64,000 nucleotides of DNA from contig NZ_CP080417.1 in assembly GCF_019457535.1 (NCBI RefSeq), forward strand, positions 372,001 to 436,000. Direction: 5' to 3'. This document shows positions 26,302-35,132 of the stretch, piece after piece (position 1 is the stretch's first letter; every line of letters starts with the position of its first letter). The notes beneath the pieces were generated by a model. The model searched no databases, had not been told where the DNA came from, and saw nothing but the letters and a program-made list of their open reading frames with translations. The stretch is from Shewanella halotolerans (GTDB lineage: Bacteria; Pseudomonadota; Gammaproteobacteria; Enterobacterales; Shewanellaceae). A program made the position numbers and the translations under genes.

Positions 26302-28253
26302 CAGGCTCCTTTCAGCGCCAGTTGCGGCGAGGGCGCCCGAGACAGTTGTTGTACCTTGCGCGGCAGCAGCAGGCTCAGACCGGCAAACATCATGATGAGG
26401 CCGCCTATCCAGATCCAGCCAATCAGGGGTTTGTAGCTGATACGGATCAGAAACTCCTCCTCGCTCAGTCTATTGCCCATGGAGATATAGAGATCGGCAA
26501 ACAGGCTGCGATGGATCCCGGCGGCGGAGATCTGCATGGCGTTGCTGTTAAAGGTCTGACGCTGGGGATAGAGGTAAGCCAGGTGTTGATCTTGTCTGTC
26601 TCTCACCTCTATCTTGGCCTGAAGCGCACTATAGCTGGTGTGGGAAACGGTTTCGGTCGCCCGGTAGATAAAGGTATAGCCCGCCACCTCCTTGCCTTGG
26701 CCCGGCCCCATCCTGAGTAGCTCCTCCTGCTGAAAATAGCTGGAGCAGGTGGCCCCGAATATGCTCAGGGCCACACCCAGGTGAGCAAAGCACATGGCGT
26801 AGCAGCGCCTGTTATCCCCCGTGCCTGTGAACGTCGCAAGCCGCTTATGCAAGTAGAGCCCAGTACAGCCGAGAAGCCAGAGGCAGGAAAAGCTGCCAAG
26901 CAGGAAGTGGGCGGCAAACTCTTTCAGCAGCAGAGTATTAAGAATGAGGCTGATAAACAGGCAGATAGCTGCCAGCGCCGTTAACTGTCTTAGCATGCCT
27001 GGGTTTGATACTTGCCAGCGCATCAAAGGCGCGGCGCCCATAACCAGACAGATAAGCCAGGTCAGCGGGATGAAGAGGCTATTAAAGTAGGGGGCGCCCA
27101 CCGAGATGCTCTGACCGCTTGCTACCTCATAGAGCAATGGATAGCAGCTGCCCAGCAAGATGGAGATGGCGGCGACCAGCAATAAGAGGTTGCCCAGCTG
27201 CATCAGACTTTCCCGGCTCAGCATATTGCCATCTATCTGTCTGTGCAGCCTGGGGAGGCGGTGCAGTAGCAGGGTAAAGCCGCAGATAGAGACCAGGGCA
27301 AACAGGGTCAACATGGCGCTACCGCGCAGAGGATCGGCGGCGAAGGCGTGAACAGATTGCACCACACCTGAGCGCACCAGGAAGGTGCCCAGCAGGCAGA
27401 GGCTGAAGCCTAAGATTGCCAGAAACAGGCTAGTGCCATGAAACCTGTCGCGTCGCTCGCCCAAGATTAATGAGTGCATCAGCGCCGTGGCGACTAGCCA
27501 GGGAATAAAGGAGGCATTTTCCACCGGGTCCCAGAACCACCATCCGCCCCAGCCCAGCTCGTTGTAGGCCCACCAGGAGCCGAAGGCGTTGCCGCCGGTC
27601 AACATGGCCCAGGCCAGTATCGCCCAGGGGCGCATCAAGCGGCAGTGCTGTTTCAGCGGCTGACTACTATCGATCAGGGCGGCGATGGCGGCGGCGAAAC
27701 AGACCGCCAACCCTACATAGCCGATAAAGAGTAGCGGCGGATGCAGAATTAAGCCTATGTCCTGCAGTATGGGATTGAGATCCCGTCCCTCCACCGGAAT
27801 GCCGGGTAAGAGCCTGGCGAAGGGATTCGATCCTATGAGCAAGAAGGCAATCAGCCCGGCTTGAATGGCGCCCAGCACGGCGTGGAGGTAGTGAAAAAAT
27901 GGGGCTTTGCCGTGTTTTAGGCTAATCACACTGCTCCAGATCCCCATAACGGCGACCCAGAACAGCATAGAGCCTTCGTGGCCACCCCAGACGGCGGCTA
28001 GCTTATAGAGGCTGGCCAGCTGGGTGTTGGAGTTGTTGGCCACATAGGCCACTGAAAAATCGTTGCTGAGAAACAGATAGGCTAGGATAAACAGGCTTGT
28101 CATCTGCGCCAGGCTATTAAGGCGAATAAAGAGGGGCTGGTAAGGCTTAAGCCTGAGTTTGACCCCGCAGACAGGCATGACAGGGCTCATGGCCGTGAGT
28201 AAACACAGGGTCAAGGAGATAATAAGAAGTAGTAAGCCAATTTCCGCTGTCAT
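26301..28253 (-). CDS. CcmF/NrfE-like heme lyase of the sulfite reductase locus (SirE-type)
   Basis: Large inner-membrane cytochrome c heme lyase subunit. 650 residues from ATG 28253, chosen for AAGGCGAG upstream; the frame extends to 28289. It has many transmembrane helices and the tryptophan-rich heme-handling motif WGGWWFWDPVENASFIPWL, preceded by AYNELG, plus AVWGGHEGSMLFWV and LFIGYVGLAVCFAAA typical of CcmF. A periplasmic domain precedes the last helix. In Shewanella and Wolinella, unusual CX15CH heme sites require a dedicated lyase, and this divergent copy beside sirA fits that role. General ccm genes are not in the window. Corresponds to sirE by context. Confidence 0.92.
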   Translation of the reverse strand: MTAEIGLLLLIISLTLCLLTAMSPVMPVCGVKLRLKPYQPLFIRLNSLAQMTSLFILAYLFLSNDFSVAYVANNSNTQLASLYKLAAVWGGHEGSMLFWVAVMGIWSSVISLKHGKAPFFHYLHAVLGAIQAGLIAFLLIGSNPFARLLPGIPVEGRDLNPILQDIGLILHPPLLFIGYVGLAVCFAAAIAALIDSSQPLKQHCRLMRPWAILAWAMLTGGNAFGSWWAYNELGWGGWWFWDPVENASFIPWLVATALMHSLILGERRDRFHGTSLFLAILGFSLCLLGTFLVRSGVVQSVHAFAADPLRGSAMLTLFALVSICGFTLLLHRLPRLHRQIDGNMLSRESLMQLGNLLLLVAAISILLGSCYPLLYEVASGQSISVGAPYFNSLFIPLTWLICLVMGAAPLMRWQVSNPGMLRQLTALAAICLFISLILNTLLLKEFAAHFLLGSFSCLWLLGCTGLYLHKRLATFTGTGDNRRCYAMCFAHLGVALSIFGATCSSYFQQEELLRMGPGQGKEVAGYTFIYRATETVSHTSYSALQAKIEVRDRQDQHLAYLYPQRQTFNSNAMQISAAGIHRSLFADLYISMGNRLSEEEFLIRISYKPLIGWIWIGGLIMMFAGLSLLLPRKVQQLSRAPSPQLALKGA

Positions 28254-28723
28254 GATCTCGCCTTCAGCCAAGGGGACCAAGCTACTCATCTATTTGCTGG
28301 TGATGGATAAGCCTGGTCTGTCTCTGTTTTGGCCTCACCTTAGGCGAACTCCCAAGCGGATTCTGTGAGCTAAAGCAGGGTCCGTTTTACCCGTTTTCCC
28401 GCTCAATATTTTTCATAACTCAAAAAGCCACTTGAGCTTTTTTGAGATCTAAAAATGTCGCTTTTAAAACTAAAAAATCACACGTGAGCACGTCTTAAGC
28501 CTCTGTTTAAATTGATTTTATATCTGTTCACAACTCACGAAAAATTCCGTGTGCGCCAGCTCAACTTTTTTCTTCTTTGTCTGTGAAAAATACTGAAATT
28601 GCTCAGTTGTATAAGTCGTTCGGTTAACGATTAGGTTTATTCCAATTAATTCCCGCCAGCGAAAAGGATGAGCTGATTTGGAATTAAACATAAACAGATA
28701 AAACTAAAAATATTTAGGAGTGA
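28254..28723. other. 470-bp divergent promoter region of the sulfite reductase locus
   Basis: Separates the maturation arm (minus) from sirA (plus). It is A/T-rich, especially 28380-28720, and contains no gene. CACGTG-centred symmetry occurs at 28480-28494, and TTGAT and TGTGA half-sites occur, but no full CRP or FNR dyad is convincing. ATTTAGGAGTGA precedes the sirA ATG as a good ribosome site. Confidence 0.55.
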
Positions 28724-30766
28724 ATGATGAGACGATGGAAACACAAGGTAGCCTTAAGTGCGCTATTTTGTTTCGGTGCCATTGCCAATGTGAATGCCGC
28801 TGGTGGTAAATACAACAGCGTGCCCGAGATGGGCAAGACCGCCAAAGAGGCAATAGCAAACTATCAGGGCACGGAACAGGTTAATGGTGTTAAAACCCTG
28901 CAAGACTATATTGTTCAAGAAGCCGAGCTGTTTGATTTCCTGTTTGAAAACCACCCTATGTTCAAATATCAGGAAGCGGGCAATCTGGTCGGCGACTATC
29001 ACATCAGTGACCGGGGCGAGGAGTATCTGGACACCGGCCACAGCCCCGAATACAGCAAGAAGGCGGGCAAACCCAGAGCGGTACAGTATCGCCTTGGCGC
29101 TAAGTCGATTCTGGATTATCCCAACAACTTCGTCGGCCCAGAAAAGTGCGCCGAGTGTCACGCGACTCAATATGAGAAGTGGAGCCGTTCACGCCACGCC
29201 AAGACGATCCGTTTCCCCGGGGATCATCCCGAGGTGGATAACGATCTCAACAAGACAATGTACGGCACTAAGGACACCTCTATTCTACCCGACGGCATCA
29301 CGCCGGATGTGATCTATGCGACCGTGGGTACGCCCAGAACCAAGTATGGCTTCATCGATGCCTGGTTAGTGCGCGGTTCATACCATATCGAGGGTGGTTT
29401 GCTTAAGGATGGCACGGGCAAGATGGTGGCCGGTGCCAACCAGTTCTCACGTGGCTGGGCCGAGTGGCTGACTCCCGAGATGGCCAAGAAGATCAATGCG
29501 GTGATCCCTGAGTTCCCAACGACCCTGGAAGCCTATGGCGGTTCAGGCTCTCACCAGTGGGGCATGAGCTCCTATGGCGCCAAGTATCGTAAGGAGATGC
29601 TGTTCCAACCCGCCAGTTCCTACTGTGAGGTTTGCCATACCTTTAAGTTCGACTTTAAGACCAAGCAGGAATACTTCGACGCCCTGGGCGATCCTAAGAA
29701 ACTGCAGGAACACACCATAAGTAAAGGGATCGCCTGTGAAGAGTGTCACGGTGCAGGTGGTCACTTAGATGGTGGTACAGGCGGCATGCAGTCTAACTGC
29801 GAACGCTGTCACCAACGCTTCCAGTACGACCCTGCCATGGCCGAAACCCCGGCCGCCCAGGAAAAACCAGAGCTGGCCTTCGGCGTGAAGATGAAGTCGC
29901 TCTGTCCTTCTTGTGGTACCGAGGGCTCGCAGATGTATGGCTCGGCGCACTACGAGAAAGGGATGCGTTGTACCACCTGTCACGATCCTCACGAGGTTAC
30001 AGACGGTACCTGGATGTCAGGCATCACTAAGCCTAAGTTGAAGACAGACTGTAAGGACTGCCACGAGGCGCAGACAGTGATTGCCAGCAACACAGACACC
30101 CACGCCAACCAGACCTGTCAGAGTTGTCACATGCCTAACATGGGCAGCTGTGAAAACTTCAAGGCGATGCAGTTCCCCGATCAGGCCGGCTTCGATGCGG
30201 TGCGTAAGTCGCACATGTGGAAGATCGATGTCGACCCTGAGCGTAAGACACTCAACCCGCCAGAAGGTCAGCCAAGAATCCAAGGACCTAAGGGGGCCAA
30301 GGGCTGGACAGTGGCCAAGAATGAGGAGGGGCGCACCTACCTGGATCTCATGTGGTCTTGTGCCCGCACCTCTATCTCAGATCACGACGTAGTGGAAAAC
30401 AAGGGTTGTCATAGCCAGTTCCAGTCTGAACTCGAGACAGGCCTGCACTACAAGGATCAGCTGGAGATCTACGGTGAAGTGATGAAGTGGCAGAAGCCTA
30501 TTAAAGAGGTCTTCGGTCAGGTAGAGCAGGCGCTGGTGCGTATCGATCAGCTGCTCGAGGTCACTAAGTTGTCTACCGAAGACAAGACTCAGGTGCTGAT
30601 GCTGGCCGAGAAGGCTCAGGCCACAGTGGATCTGATCAAGCAAGACGGCTCTTGGGGTGTCCATGGCTTCCGTTACAGCCAGAAACGTCTCGATGCTGCC
30701 CTCACCTATGTGACTCAGGCGCAGAAGATCTTAGACGGCAGCGGCTATTCGGCCAAGGCCAACTAA
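28724..30766 (+). CDS. sirA: octaheme dissimilatory sulfite reductase SirA (MccA family)
   Basis: Periplasmic terminal reductase converting sulfite to sulfide in anaerobic respiration. 680 residues with a Sec signal peptide (to about ANVNAA). Seven CXXCH heme sites in order: CAECH, CEVCH, CEECH, CERCH, CTTCH, CKDCH, CQSCH. An eighth site is non-canonical, CX15CH, from Cys546 to Cys562-His563. A C-terminal helical segment follows. This pattern is diagnostic of MccA/SirA. MccA of Wolinella has a heme-copper active site with two cysteine copper ligands; here the non-heme cysteines of the mature protein are CPSCG and GSCENF, the candidate ligands (inference). It heads the plus-strand sir operon. 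Confidence 0.96.
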   Translation: MMRRWKHKVALSALFCFGAIANVNAAGGKYNSVPEMGKTAKEAIANYQGTEQVNGVKTLQDYIVQEAELFDFLFENHPMFKYQEAGNLVGDYHISDRGEEYLDTGHSPEYSKKAGKPRAVQYRLGAKSILDYPNNFVGPEKCAECHATQYEKWSRSRHAKTIRFPGDHPEVDNDLNKTMYGTKDTSILPDGITPDVIYATVGTPRTKYGFIDAWLVRGSYHIEGGLLKDGTGKMVAGANQFSRGWAEWLTPEMAKKINAVIPEFPTTLEAYGGSGSHQWGMSSYGAKYRKEMLFQPASSYCEVCHTFKFDFKTKQEYFDALGDPKKLQEHTISKGIACEECHGAGGHLDGGTGGMQSNCERCHQRFQYDPAMAETPAAQEKPELAFGVKMKSLCPSCGTEGSQMYGSAHYEKGMRCTTCHDPHEVTDGTWMSGITKPKLKTDCKDCHEAQTVIASNTDTHANQTCQSCHMPNMGSCENFKAMQFPDQAGFDAVRKSHMWKIDVDPERKTLNPPEGQPRIQGPKGAKGWTVAKNEEGRTYLDLMWSCARTSISDHDVVENKGCHSQFQSELETGLHYKDQLEIYGEVMKWQKPIKEVFGQVEQALVRIDQLLEVTKLSTEDKTQVLMLAEKAQATVDLIKQDGSWGVHGFRYSQKRLDAALTYVTQAQKILDGSGYSAKAN

Positions 30767-30805
30767 GTCTCTGACATCTTGAGATATCTAGGTCAATCAC
30801 TAACC

Positions 30806-30830
30806 ACCCGGCGCCTTTCCGGCGCCGGGT
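30806..30830 (+). other. stable intercistronic hairpin after sirA
   Basis: Stem ACCCGGCGCC / GGCGCCGGGT with loop TTTCC, 39 bp after the sirA stop and 17 bp before the next start. It lacks a T-tract, so it is not a standard terminator. It may protect the 3' end of sirA mRNA and make SirA more abundant than its accessory proteins. Confidence 0.65.
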
Positions 30831-30847
30831 ATTAGAGGAGAGAGAAG

Positions 30848-31273
30848 ATGAAATCCAAACTAGGGCTATCACTGGCATTGCTGCTGGGGCTAACCCCGCT
30901 GTGCAGCCAGGCGGGTGGCGGCGCCGAGATGGCACCGGCGCACAGATACGAGCATAGCCTGCATACCATCAGCCTGGCCGAGGCCGAGGCCCTGCTGGCT
31001 CAGAAAGATGTCTACTTCTTCGACGTCAACACCTTAGAGCTGTGGGCCGAGGGCTATATCCCTGGGGCCGTCTACTTCAATGTCGATAACTGGAAAACCC
31101 TGCTGCCCGAGGATAAGGCGGCGCGCATGGTGTTTTACTGCGCTAATCGCCTCTGCAATGCCAGCGAGATCGCAGCTCATCAGGTGATGAAGCTGGGCTA
31201 CACCAATGTGATGCAGATGCACGATGGCATCTATGGCTGGCGCCTGTCGGGTAGAAGTATTGAAAAACCATAA
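30848..31273 (+). CDS. periplasmic rhodanese-like protein
   Basis: 141 residues with a signal peptide (SLALLLGLTPLCSQA). One rhodanese domain: FFDVNTLELWAEGYIPGA matches the family DVR...GHIPGA motif, and the active-site cysteine is in VFYCANRLCNAS. The active loop C-ANRLC differs from the usual CRxGxR and has a second cysteine five residues later. It lies between sirA and the FKBP gene, suggesting a role in sulfur-species handling or protein sulfur transfer for sulfite respiration. The exact reaction is unknown. Confidence 0.85.
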   Translation: MKSKLGLSLALLLGLTPLCSQAGGGAEMAPAHRYEHSLHTISLAEAEALLAQKDVYFFDVNTLELWAEGYIPGAVYFNVDNWKTLLPEDKAARMVFYCANRLCNASEIAAHQVMKLGYTNVMQMHDGIYGWRLSGRSIEKP

Positions 31274-31294
31274 TAAACAGAGTGTTGCCTGATT

Positions 31295-31340
31295 TTTTGA
31301 ACAATAGGTATTTTGAATAATAGGCATTTTGAGCAATAGA
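31295..31340. repeat. three 16-bp tandem repeats
   Basis: TTTTGAACAATAGGTA, TTTTGAATAATAGGCA and TTTTGAGCAATAGA stand head to tail immediately before the FKBP gene. The last unit supplies an out-of-place ATG at 31340. They may be slippage products or protein-binding repeats. Confidence 0.8.
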
Positions 31341-31357
31341 TGATTGAGAGTGTGAAT

Positions 31358-32143
31358 ATGAAAGCGAACCTACTGAAATCTTGTCGTGTCACCACCTTAG
31401 CCCTGGCCTGCACCTGGTCATTCTTTGCCACGGCAAGCGAGTCGCCCCAGGAGGTCGAAGATGCCTCCTATGCATTGGGGGCCTCTGTCGGTCATTACAT
31501 CTCCGGCAAGATCTATAACCAGGTCGACCTTGGCGCCCAGGTCAAGGTCGATACCGTGATCCAGGGAGTGATCGACGCCCTTAAGGGTGAGGGCAAGATG
31601 TCCAACGAAGAGATACTGACTCACCTCAACGCCCGCGCCGAGTGGCTCAACAACGCCAAGGCCGCCAAACTCGAAGCCTTAGCCAGCAAGCATCAGGCCG
31701 AGGGCCAGGCCTACCTGGCGGCCAACCAGGCCAAACCTGGAGTCAAGGTGACCGAGTCGGGTTTGCAATATGAGGTGATCAAACAGGGCGACGGCCCTAA
31801 GCCAGTCGAGTCTGATGTGGTCACAGTGCACTACGTGGGTAAGCTGCTGGACGGCACCGAATTTGATAACTCTTATGAGCGCGACGAGCCCAACCGTTTC
31901 GCCCTGCTGTCGGTGATCGACGGCTGGAAAGAGGGGATCGCCCTGATGAATGTGGGCTCTACCTATCGTCTGACTATTCCTGCCGAGCTGGCTTATGGCA
32001 AGGAGGTGGTGGGCGTGATCCCGCCTGGCTCGACCCTGATCTTCGATGTCGAGCTGCTCAAGATGGAGGCGCCCGGCGAGAACGCTCACGGCATGGGCCT
32101 CAGCGGTATGGGCATGGGCGGCATGATGGGCATGGGCCACTAG
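31358..32143 (+). CDS. periplasmic FKBP-type peptidyl-prolyl isomerase with Met/Gly/His tail
   Basis: About 261 residues from ATG 31358 (MKANLLKSC, preceded by GAGAG); ATG 31340 is less likely because the signal peptide begins at 31358. Signal peptide to about ATASES, then an FKBP_N domain (DASYALGASVGHYISGKI) that dimerises, then FKBP_C (VTVHYVGKLLDGTEFDNSYERD, GWKEGIALM, IPAELAYG, IPPGSTLIFDVELL). The last 20 residues carry HGMGLSGMGMGGMMGMGH, rich in Met and ending in His. MccB, a prolyl isomerase, follows MccA in Wolinella, so this probably folds SirA. The tail could bind copper (inference). Confidence 0.92.
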   Translation: MKANLLKSCRVTTLALACTWSFFATASESPQEVEDASYALGASVGHYISGKIYNQVDLGAQVKVDTVIQGVIDALKGEGKMSNEEILTHLNARAEWLNNAKAAKLEALASKHQAEGQAYLAANQAKPGVKVTESGLQYEVIKQGDGPKPVESDVVTVHYVGKLLDGTEFDNSYERDEPNRFALLSVIDGWKEGIALMNVGSTYRLTIPAELAYGKEVVGVIPPGSTLIFDVELLKMEAPGENAHGMGLSGMGMGGMMGMGH

Positions 32144-32171
32144 TTTAGGTTATCGGCAGTAGGTGCTTGTT

Positions 32172-32864
32172 ATGAATAGTTTAGTGTTCGCCATGGCGGT
32201 AACCCTGGTCTGTTTTATTGCGCCCATCTGGCGCCACTATTTCATCCAAGAGGCTAACGCCCTAGCCGGCGATGCGACCATCCCTGCTAGGAAGCAGACC
32301 CTGACACCTATTGTGCTGACAGGCATGCTACTGCTGATACCACTTACCCTCTATGGCCTGCTGGGCCGCTTCAACGACTGGCATACCGGCCAGGTCGACG
32401 AAAACATCGACTACCTGATCGCCGCCGACATCAACAAGAATGCGCGCATCTTGGATGACACGCCCCTAGATAGACTGGCCTTACTCAACCTGGCCAATGC
32501 CTACACCGAAGGGGGACGCTACGGTGAGGCGGTAGAGACCTTAGATAAATTACTGGCAATAGCGCCCGACGCCGAGCTGTATGGCATGAAGGCGACGGCG
32601 CTCTATTACCGTGATAACCGCGTCATGAGCCTGGAGGTTTCCCTCGTGATATCCCAGGCGCTGGCGCTCGACCCCGAGGAAGTGCAGTCACTACTGCTGA
32701 TGGCGACCCACGCTTATCTGAATAGGGATTTTCAGCAAGCGATCGTCCATTGGCGGCAGTTACTGGACAGCGATAACCCCAACATAAACCGAGCATCGAT
32801 TAACAGTGCGATTGTCAACGCTGAGCAGAAGATGGCTAACCGTACCGTGACTGCATCTGAGTAA
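32172..32864 (+). CDS. CcmI/NrfG-like TPR protein of cytochrome c maturation
   Basis: About 230 residues from ATG 32172, 6 nt after AGGTG; GTG 32163 is in frame. Two N-terminal membrane helices (SLVFAMAVTLVCFIAPIW and IVLTGMLLLIPLTLYGLL) are followed by TPR-type helices (LLNLANAYTEGGRYGEAVETL, ATHAYLNRDFQQAIVHW). CcmI/NrfG proteins hold apocytochrome C-termini for the CcmF-CcmH lyase, which here is on the opposite arm. Its presence completes an NrfEFG-like set for SirA. The specific client is inferred from context. Confidence 0.85.
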   Translation: MNSLVFAMAVTLVCFIAPIWRHYFIQEANALAGDATIPARKQTLTPIVLTGMLLLIPLTLYGLLGRFNDWHTGQVDENIDYLIAADINKNARILDDTPLDRLALLNLANAYTEGGRYGEAVETLDKLLAIAPDAELYGMKATALYYRDNRVMSLEVSLVISQALALDPEEVQSLLLMATHAYLNRDFQQAIVHWRQLLDSDNPNINRASINSAIVNAEQKMANRTVTASE

Positions 32865-32924
32865 AAGTCACCAAAATGAAAGATTCAATGAGGTCGGCAT
32901 GCGTGCCGACGGATGGAGGATGCT

Positions 32925-33629
32925 GTGAGTGAAAATATAGAGAGACGGAGGTTCCTGAAATGCTTAGGAGCCGGCTCTTTGATGTTGGCGCCCTTGGGGT
33001 GCAGCGTTAAGGAGCAGACAGCGCAAGATGCCGCACCGCACTATGTGATGGTGTTCGATCAAAACAAATGTGTGGGGTGTGGCGGCTGTAAGGAGGCCTG
33101 TAACAAGGCCAATAATCTGCCCGAGGGACGTTCGCGGGTGGTACTGGAGCAGCAGTCATCTGCCGTTGCCGGGCAGGCTTGTCCGCACTGCGGCAAGACA
33201 GACTGTGACTGTCAGCGTAAGTATGTGCGGGTCTCCTGTCAGCAATGTCAGAACGCCCCTTGTGTGTCTGTGTGTCCCACAGGCGCGGCCCATAGGGATC
33301 CCAAGACGGGCATAGTGACCATGGACGCCAGCAAATGCGCCGGCTGTAAATACTGTATCGCCGCCTGTCCCTACAACGCCCGCTATATCAACAGCGAGAC
33401 GGATGTGGCCGACAACTGCGACTTCTGTCTGCAGAGCAAGTTGGCCAAGGGAGAGCTGCCCGCCTGCGTGCAGGAGTGTCGCTACGACGCCCTGGTCTTT
33501 GGCGACGCCAACGACCCCAACTCCTATGTCAGTCGCCTGCTGGCGGTGAAGGATTCGGTGCGGGTCAAGGCTCACTTGGGTACGGAGCCTAGCCTACGTT
33601 ACATACCTATCGTTAAGTTGGGGGTATAG
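32925..33629 (+). CDS. sirC: SirC, periplasmic four-cluster ferredoxin subunit
   Basis: Electron-transfer partner between the SirD quinol dehydrogenase and SirA. 234 residues from GTG 32925, which has GGAGG 5 nt upstream; ATG 32913 overlaps that site. N-terminal Tat signal with ERRRFLKCLGAGSLMLAPLG. Four [4Fe-4S] motifs of the NrfC/DmsB type: CVGCGGCKEAC, CQQCQNAPCVSVCP, CAGCKYCIAACP and CDFCLQSKLAKGELPACVQEC. An additional CPHCGKTDCDC insert lies between the first and second cluster segments, and could bind another metal. Followed 2 bp later by sirD. Confidence 0.93.
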   Translation: MSENIERRRFLKCLGAGSLMLAPLGCSVKEQTAQDAAPHYVMVFDQNKCVGCGGCKEACNKANNLPEGRSRVVLEQQSSAVAGQACPHCGKTDCDCQRKYVRVSCQQCQNAPCVSVCPTGAAHRDPKTGIVTMDASKCAGCKYCIAACPYNARYINSETDVADNCDFCLQSKLAKGELPACVQECRYDALVFGDANDPNSYVSRLLAVKDSVRVKAHLGTEPSLRYIPIVKLGV

Positions 33630-33631
33630 AG

Positions 33632-34579
33632 ATGGACGGAACACTCGAATTTACCATGGGCCTCTCGGAAGGGGTCGCCTGGCCCTGGCCCATCGCCGTT
33701 TACCTGTTCTTCGCCGGTATCTCGGGCGGTGCATTGTCGGTCGCCCTGTTTATCCGCTTCTATAAGCAGCAGAGCGCCAATACTCCCTTCCTCAAGGCAT
33801 CGGCGCTGATCGCCTTCGTCACCATCGCCCTAGGCATGCTCTGTCTGGTGCTGGATTTGACCAATCCGCTGTTCTTCTGGCGCATCTTGGTCTACTACAA
33901 CCTCAACTCAGTGATGTCGGTCGGGGTGATCGCCCTGTCAGCCTATATTCCGCTGGTGGCCCTGATTGCCCTGTTTGCGCTTGAGGAGGAGATACGTCGC
34001 CTGCCTATGCTGGCGCCGCTGCTACCCTTGATCGACAAGCTCAGACCCTGGCGTCGTAGCGGCGAGGCCCTGGTGCTGGTGCTGGCGCTGGCGGTATGTG
34101 CCTACACAGGCTTCTTGATCTCGGCGCTGATCCGCTTCCCCATCATCAACACCTCTGTGTTGCCGGCCTTATTTGTGGCCTCTGGCCTGTCGGCCGGCGC
34201 TGCGGCGGCCAAGATGCTGGCGGTGGGGCTGTTTAAGGAAGACAGACACAGCAGCGACATGCAGATTCTGCACGGCGCCGAGTGGCCCATCATGTTTGCC
34301 GAAGCCCTGTTCCTCTTCATGATCATCATGTCGTTGGTAACTGGTAACGCCGGTGCCCAGAGCGCCTTCGAGGCCTTCCACACAGGCAGCTGGTCCATGG
34401 TGTTCTGGTTGGGTGTCGTGGGTGTGGGATTCGGCGGCCCCTTGCTGCTGAACTTCGCCACCGGCGAGCGCTTTAGCCATTCCTCTCAGGCCTTCTACCT
34501 CTCTGGCCTATGCGCCGTGAGCGGCATGATGTGCCTGCGGATGTTTATCCTTTACGCCGGTCAGAACTTTGCCATCTGA
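33632..34579 (+). CDS. sirD: SirD, NrfD-family quinol dehydrogenase membrane subunit
   Basis: 315-residue integral membrane protein with about eight to nine helices and no cofactor motifs, as in the NrfD/PsrC/PolD family. It opens with EGVAWPWPIAVYLFFAGISGG, matching the family start. It oxidises menaquinol and passes electrons to SirC. It is adjacent to sirC with a 2-bp gap, the usual SirCD/NrfCD pairing. No distinct promoter is visible. Confidence 0.93.
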   Translation: MDGTLEFTMGLSEGVAWPWPIAVYLFFAGISGGALSVALFIRFYKQQSANTPFLKASALIAFVTIALGMLCLVLDLTNPLFFWRILVYYNLNSVMSVGVIALSAYIPLVALIALFALEEEIRRLPMLAPLLPLIDKLRPWRRSGEALVLVLALAVCAYTGFLISALIRFPIINTSVLPALFVASGLSAGAAAAKMLAVGLFKEDRHSSDMQILHGAEWPIMFAEALFLFMIIMSLVTGNAGAQSAFEAFHTGSWSMVFWLGVVGVGFGGPLLLNFATGERFSHSSQAFYLSGLCAVSGMMCLRMFILYAGQNFAI

Positions 34580-34633
34580 CCATCTTGCTCAGCCCCTGTA
34601 TGACAGGGGCTGCTTTCCAGCTTAGGAGTCATA

Positions 34634-35122
34634 ATGAGAGCCTTTATCTTCATCTTTATCAGCGCCTTGTTTATCTCGGGTTGTGGCGCCGCCGAGAGCG
34701 ATACCCATAGCCACGACGGCTTAGTGATAGGCAACCACGAGCGCTGCCACATGTGCGGCATGATGGTGAAGCAATACCCAGGCCCTAAGGGCAGCCTGGA
34801 TCTTAAGGGTAACGAGATCCAGCCCAAGTTCTGCTCTACCCGGGATATGTTTATGTTTGCCCTGCAACCCGAGAATCGCCGTCAGGTCGAGGCGCTCTGG
34901 GTACACGATATGGCGGCGACCGATTGGCAGCATCCAGAGGATGAGCATTTTATCGATGCTACAAAAGCCTGGTATGTCTATGGCTCAAACCGCAAGGCGG
35001 TGATGGGCGTTGCCGTGGCGCCTTTCTCCACTCTGGCTGCGGCCGAGGCCTTCGCCCAGCAGTATGGCGGCGCGGTATTTGAATATGACGAGATCACCCT
35101 TGAGCTGCTGTCGGCAAAATAG
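34634..35122 (+). CDS. nosL: NosL-like copper-binding lipoprotein
   Basis: 162 residues. Lipobox FISGC, followed by a His/Asp-rich linker (SDTHSHDGLVIGNHE) and the NosL motif CHMCGMMV with the Cys and Met copper ligands. In denitrifiers NosL delivers Cu(I) to NosZ. No nosZ or nosR is in this window; instead the gene follows sirD, pointing to copper supply for SirA, whose MccA relatives carry a heme-copper site. The gap from sirD is 54 bp and a ribosome site TAGGAGT is present. Confidence 0.9.
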   Translation: MRAFIFIFISALFISGCGAAESDTHSHDGLVIGNHERCHMCGMMVKQYPGPKGSLDLKGNEIQPKFCSTRDMFMFALQPENRRQVEALWVHDMAATDWQHPEDEHFIDATKAWYVYGSNRKAVMGVAVAPFSTLAAAEAFAQQYGGAVFEYDEITLELLSAK

Positions 35123-35132
35123 GCGACGCCTG

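Noticed and set aside
28440..28640. CRP or FNR site before sirA
   Set aside because: Half-sites such as TTGAT and TGTGA are present, but no partner half at correct spacing.
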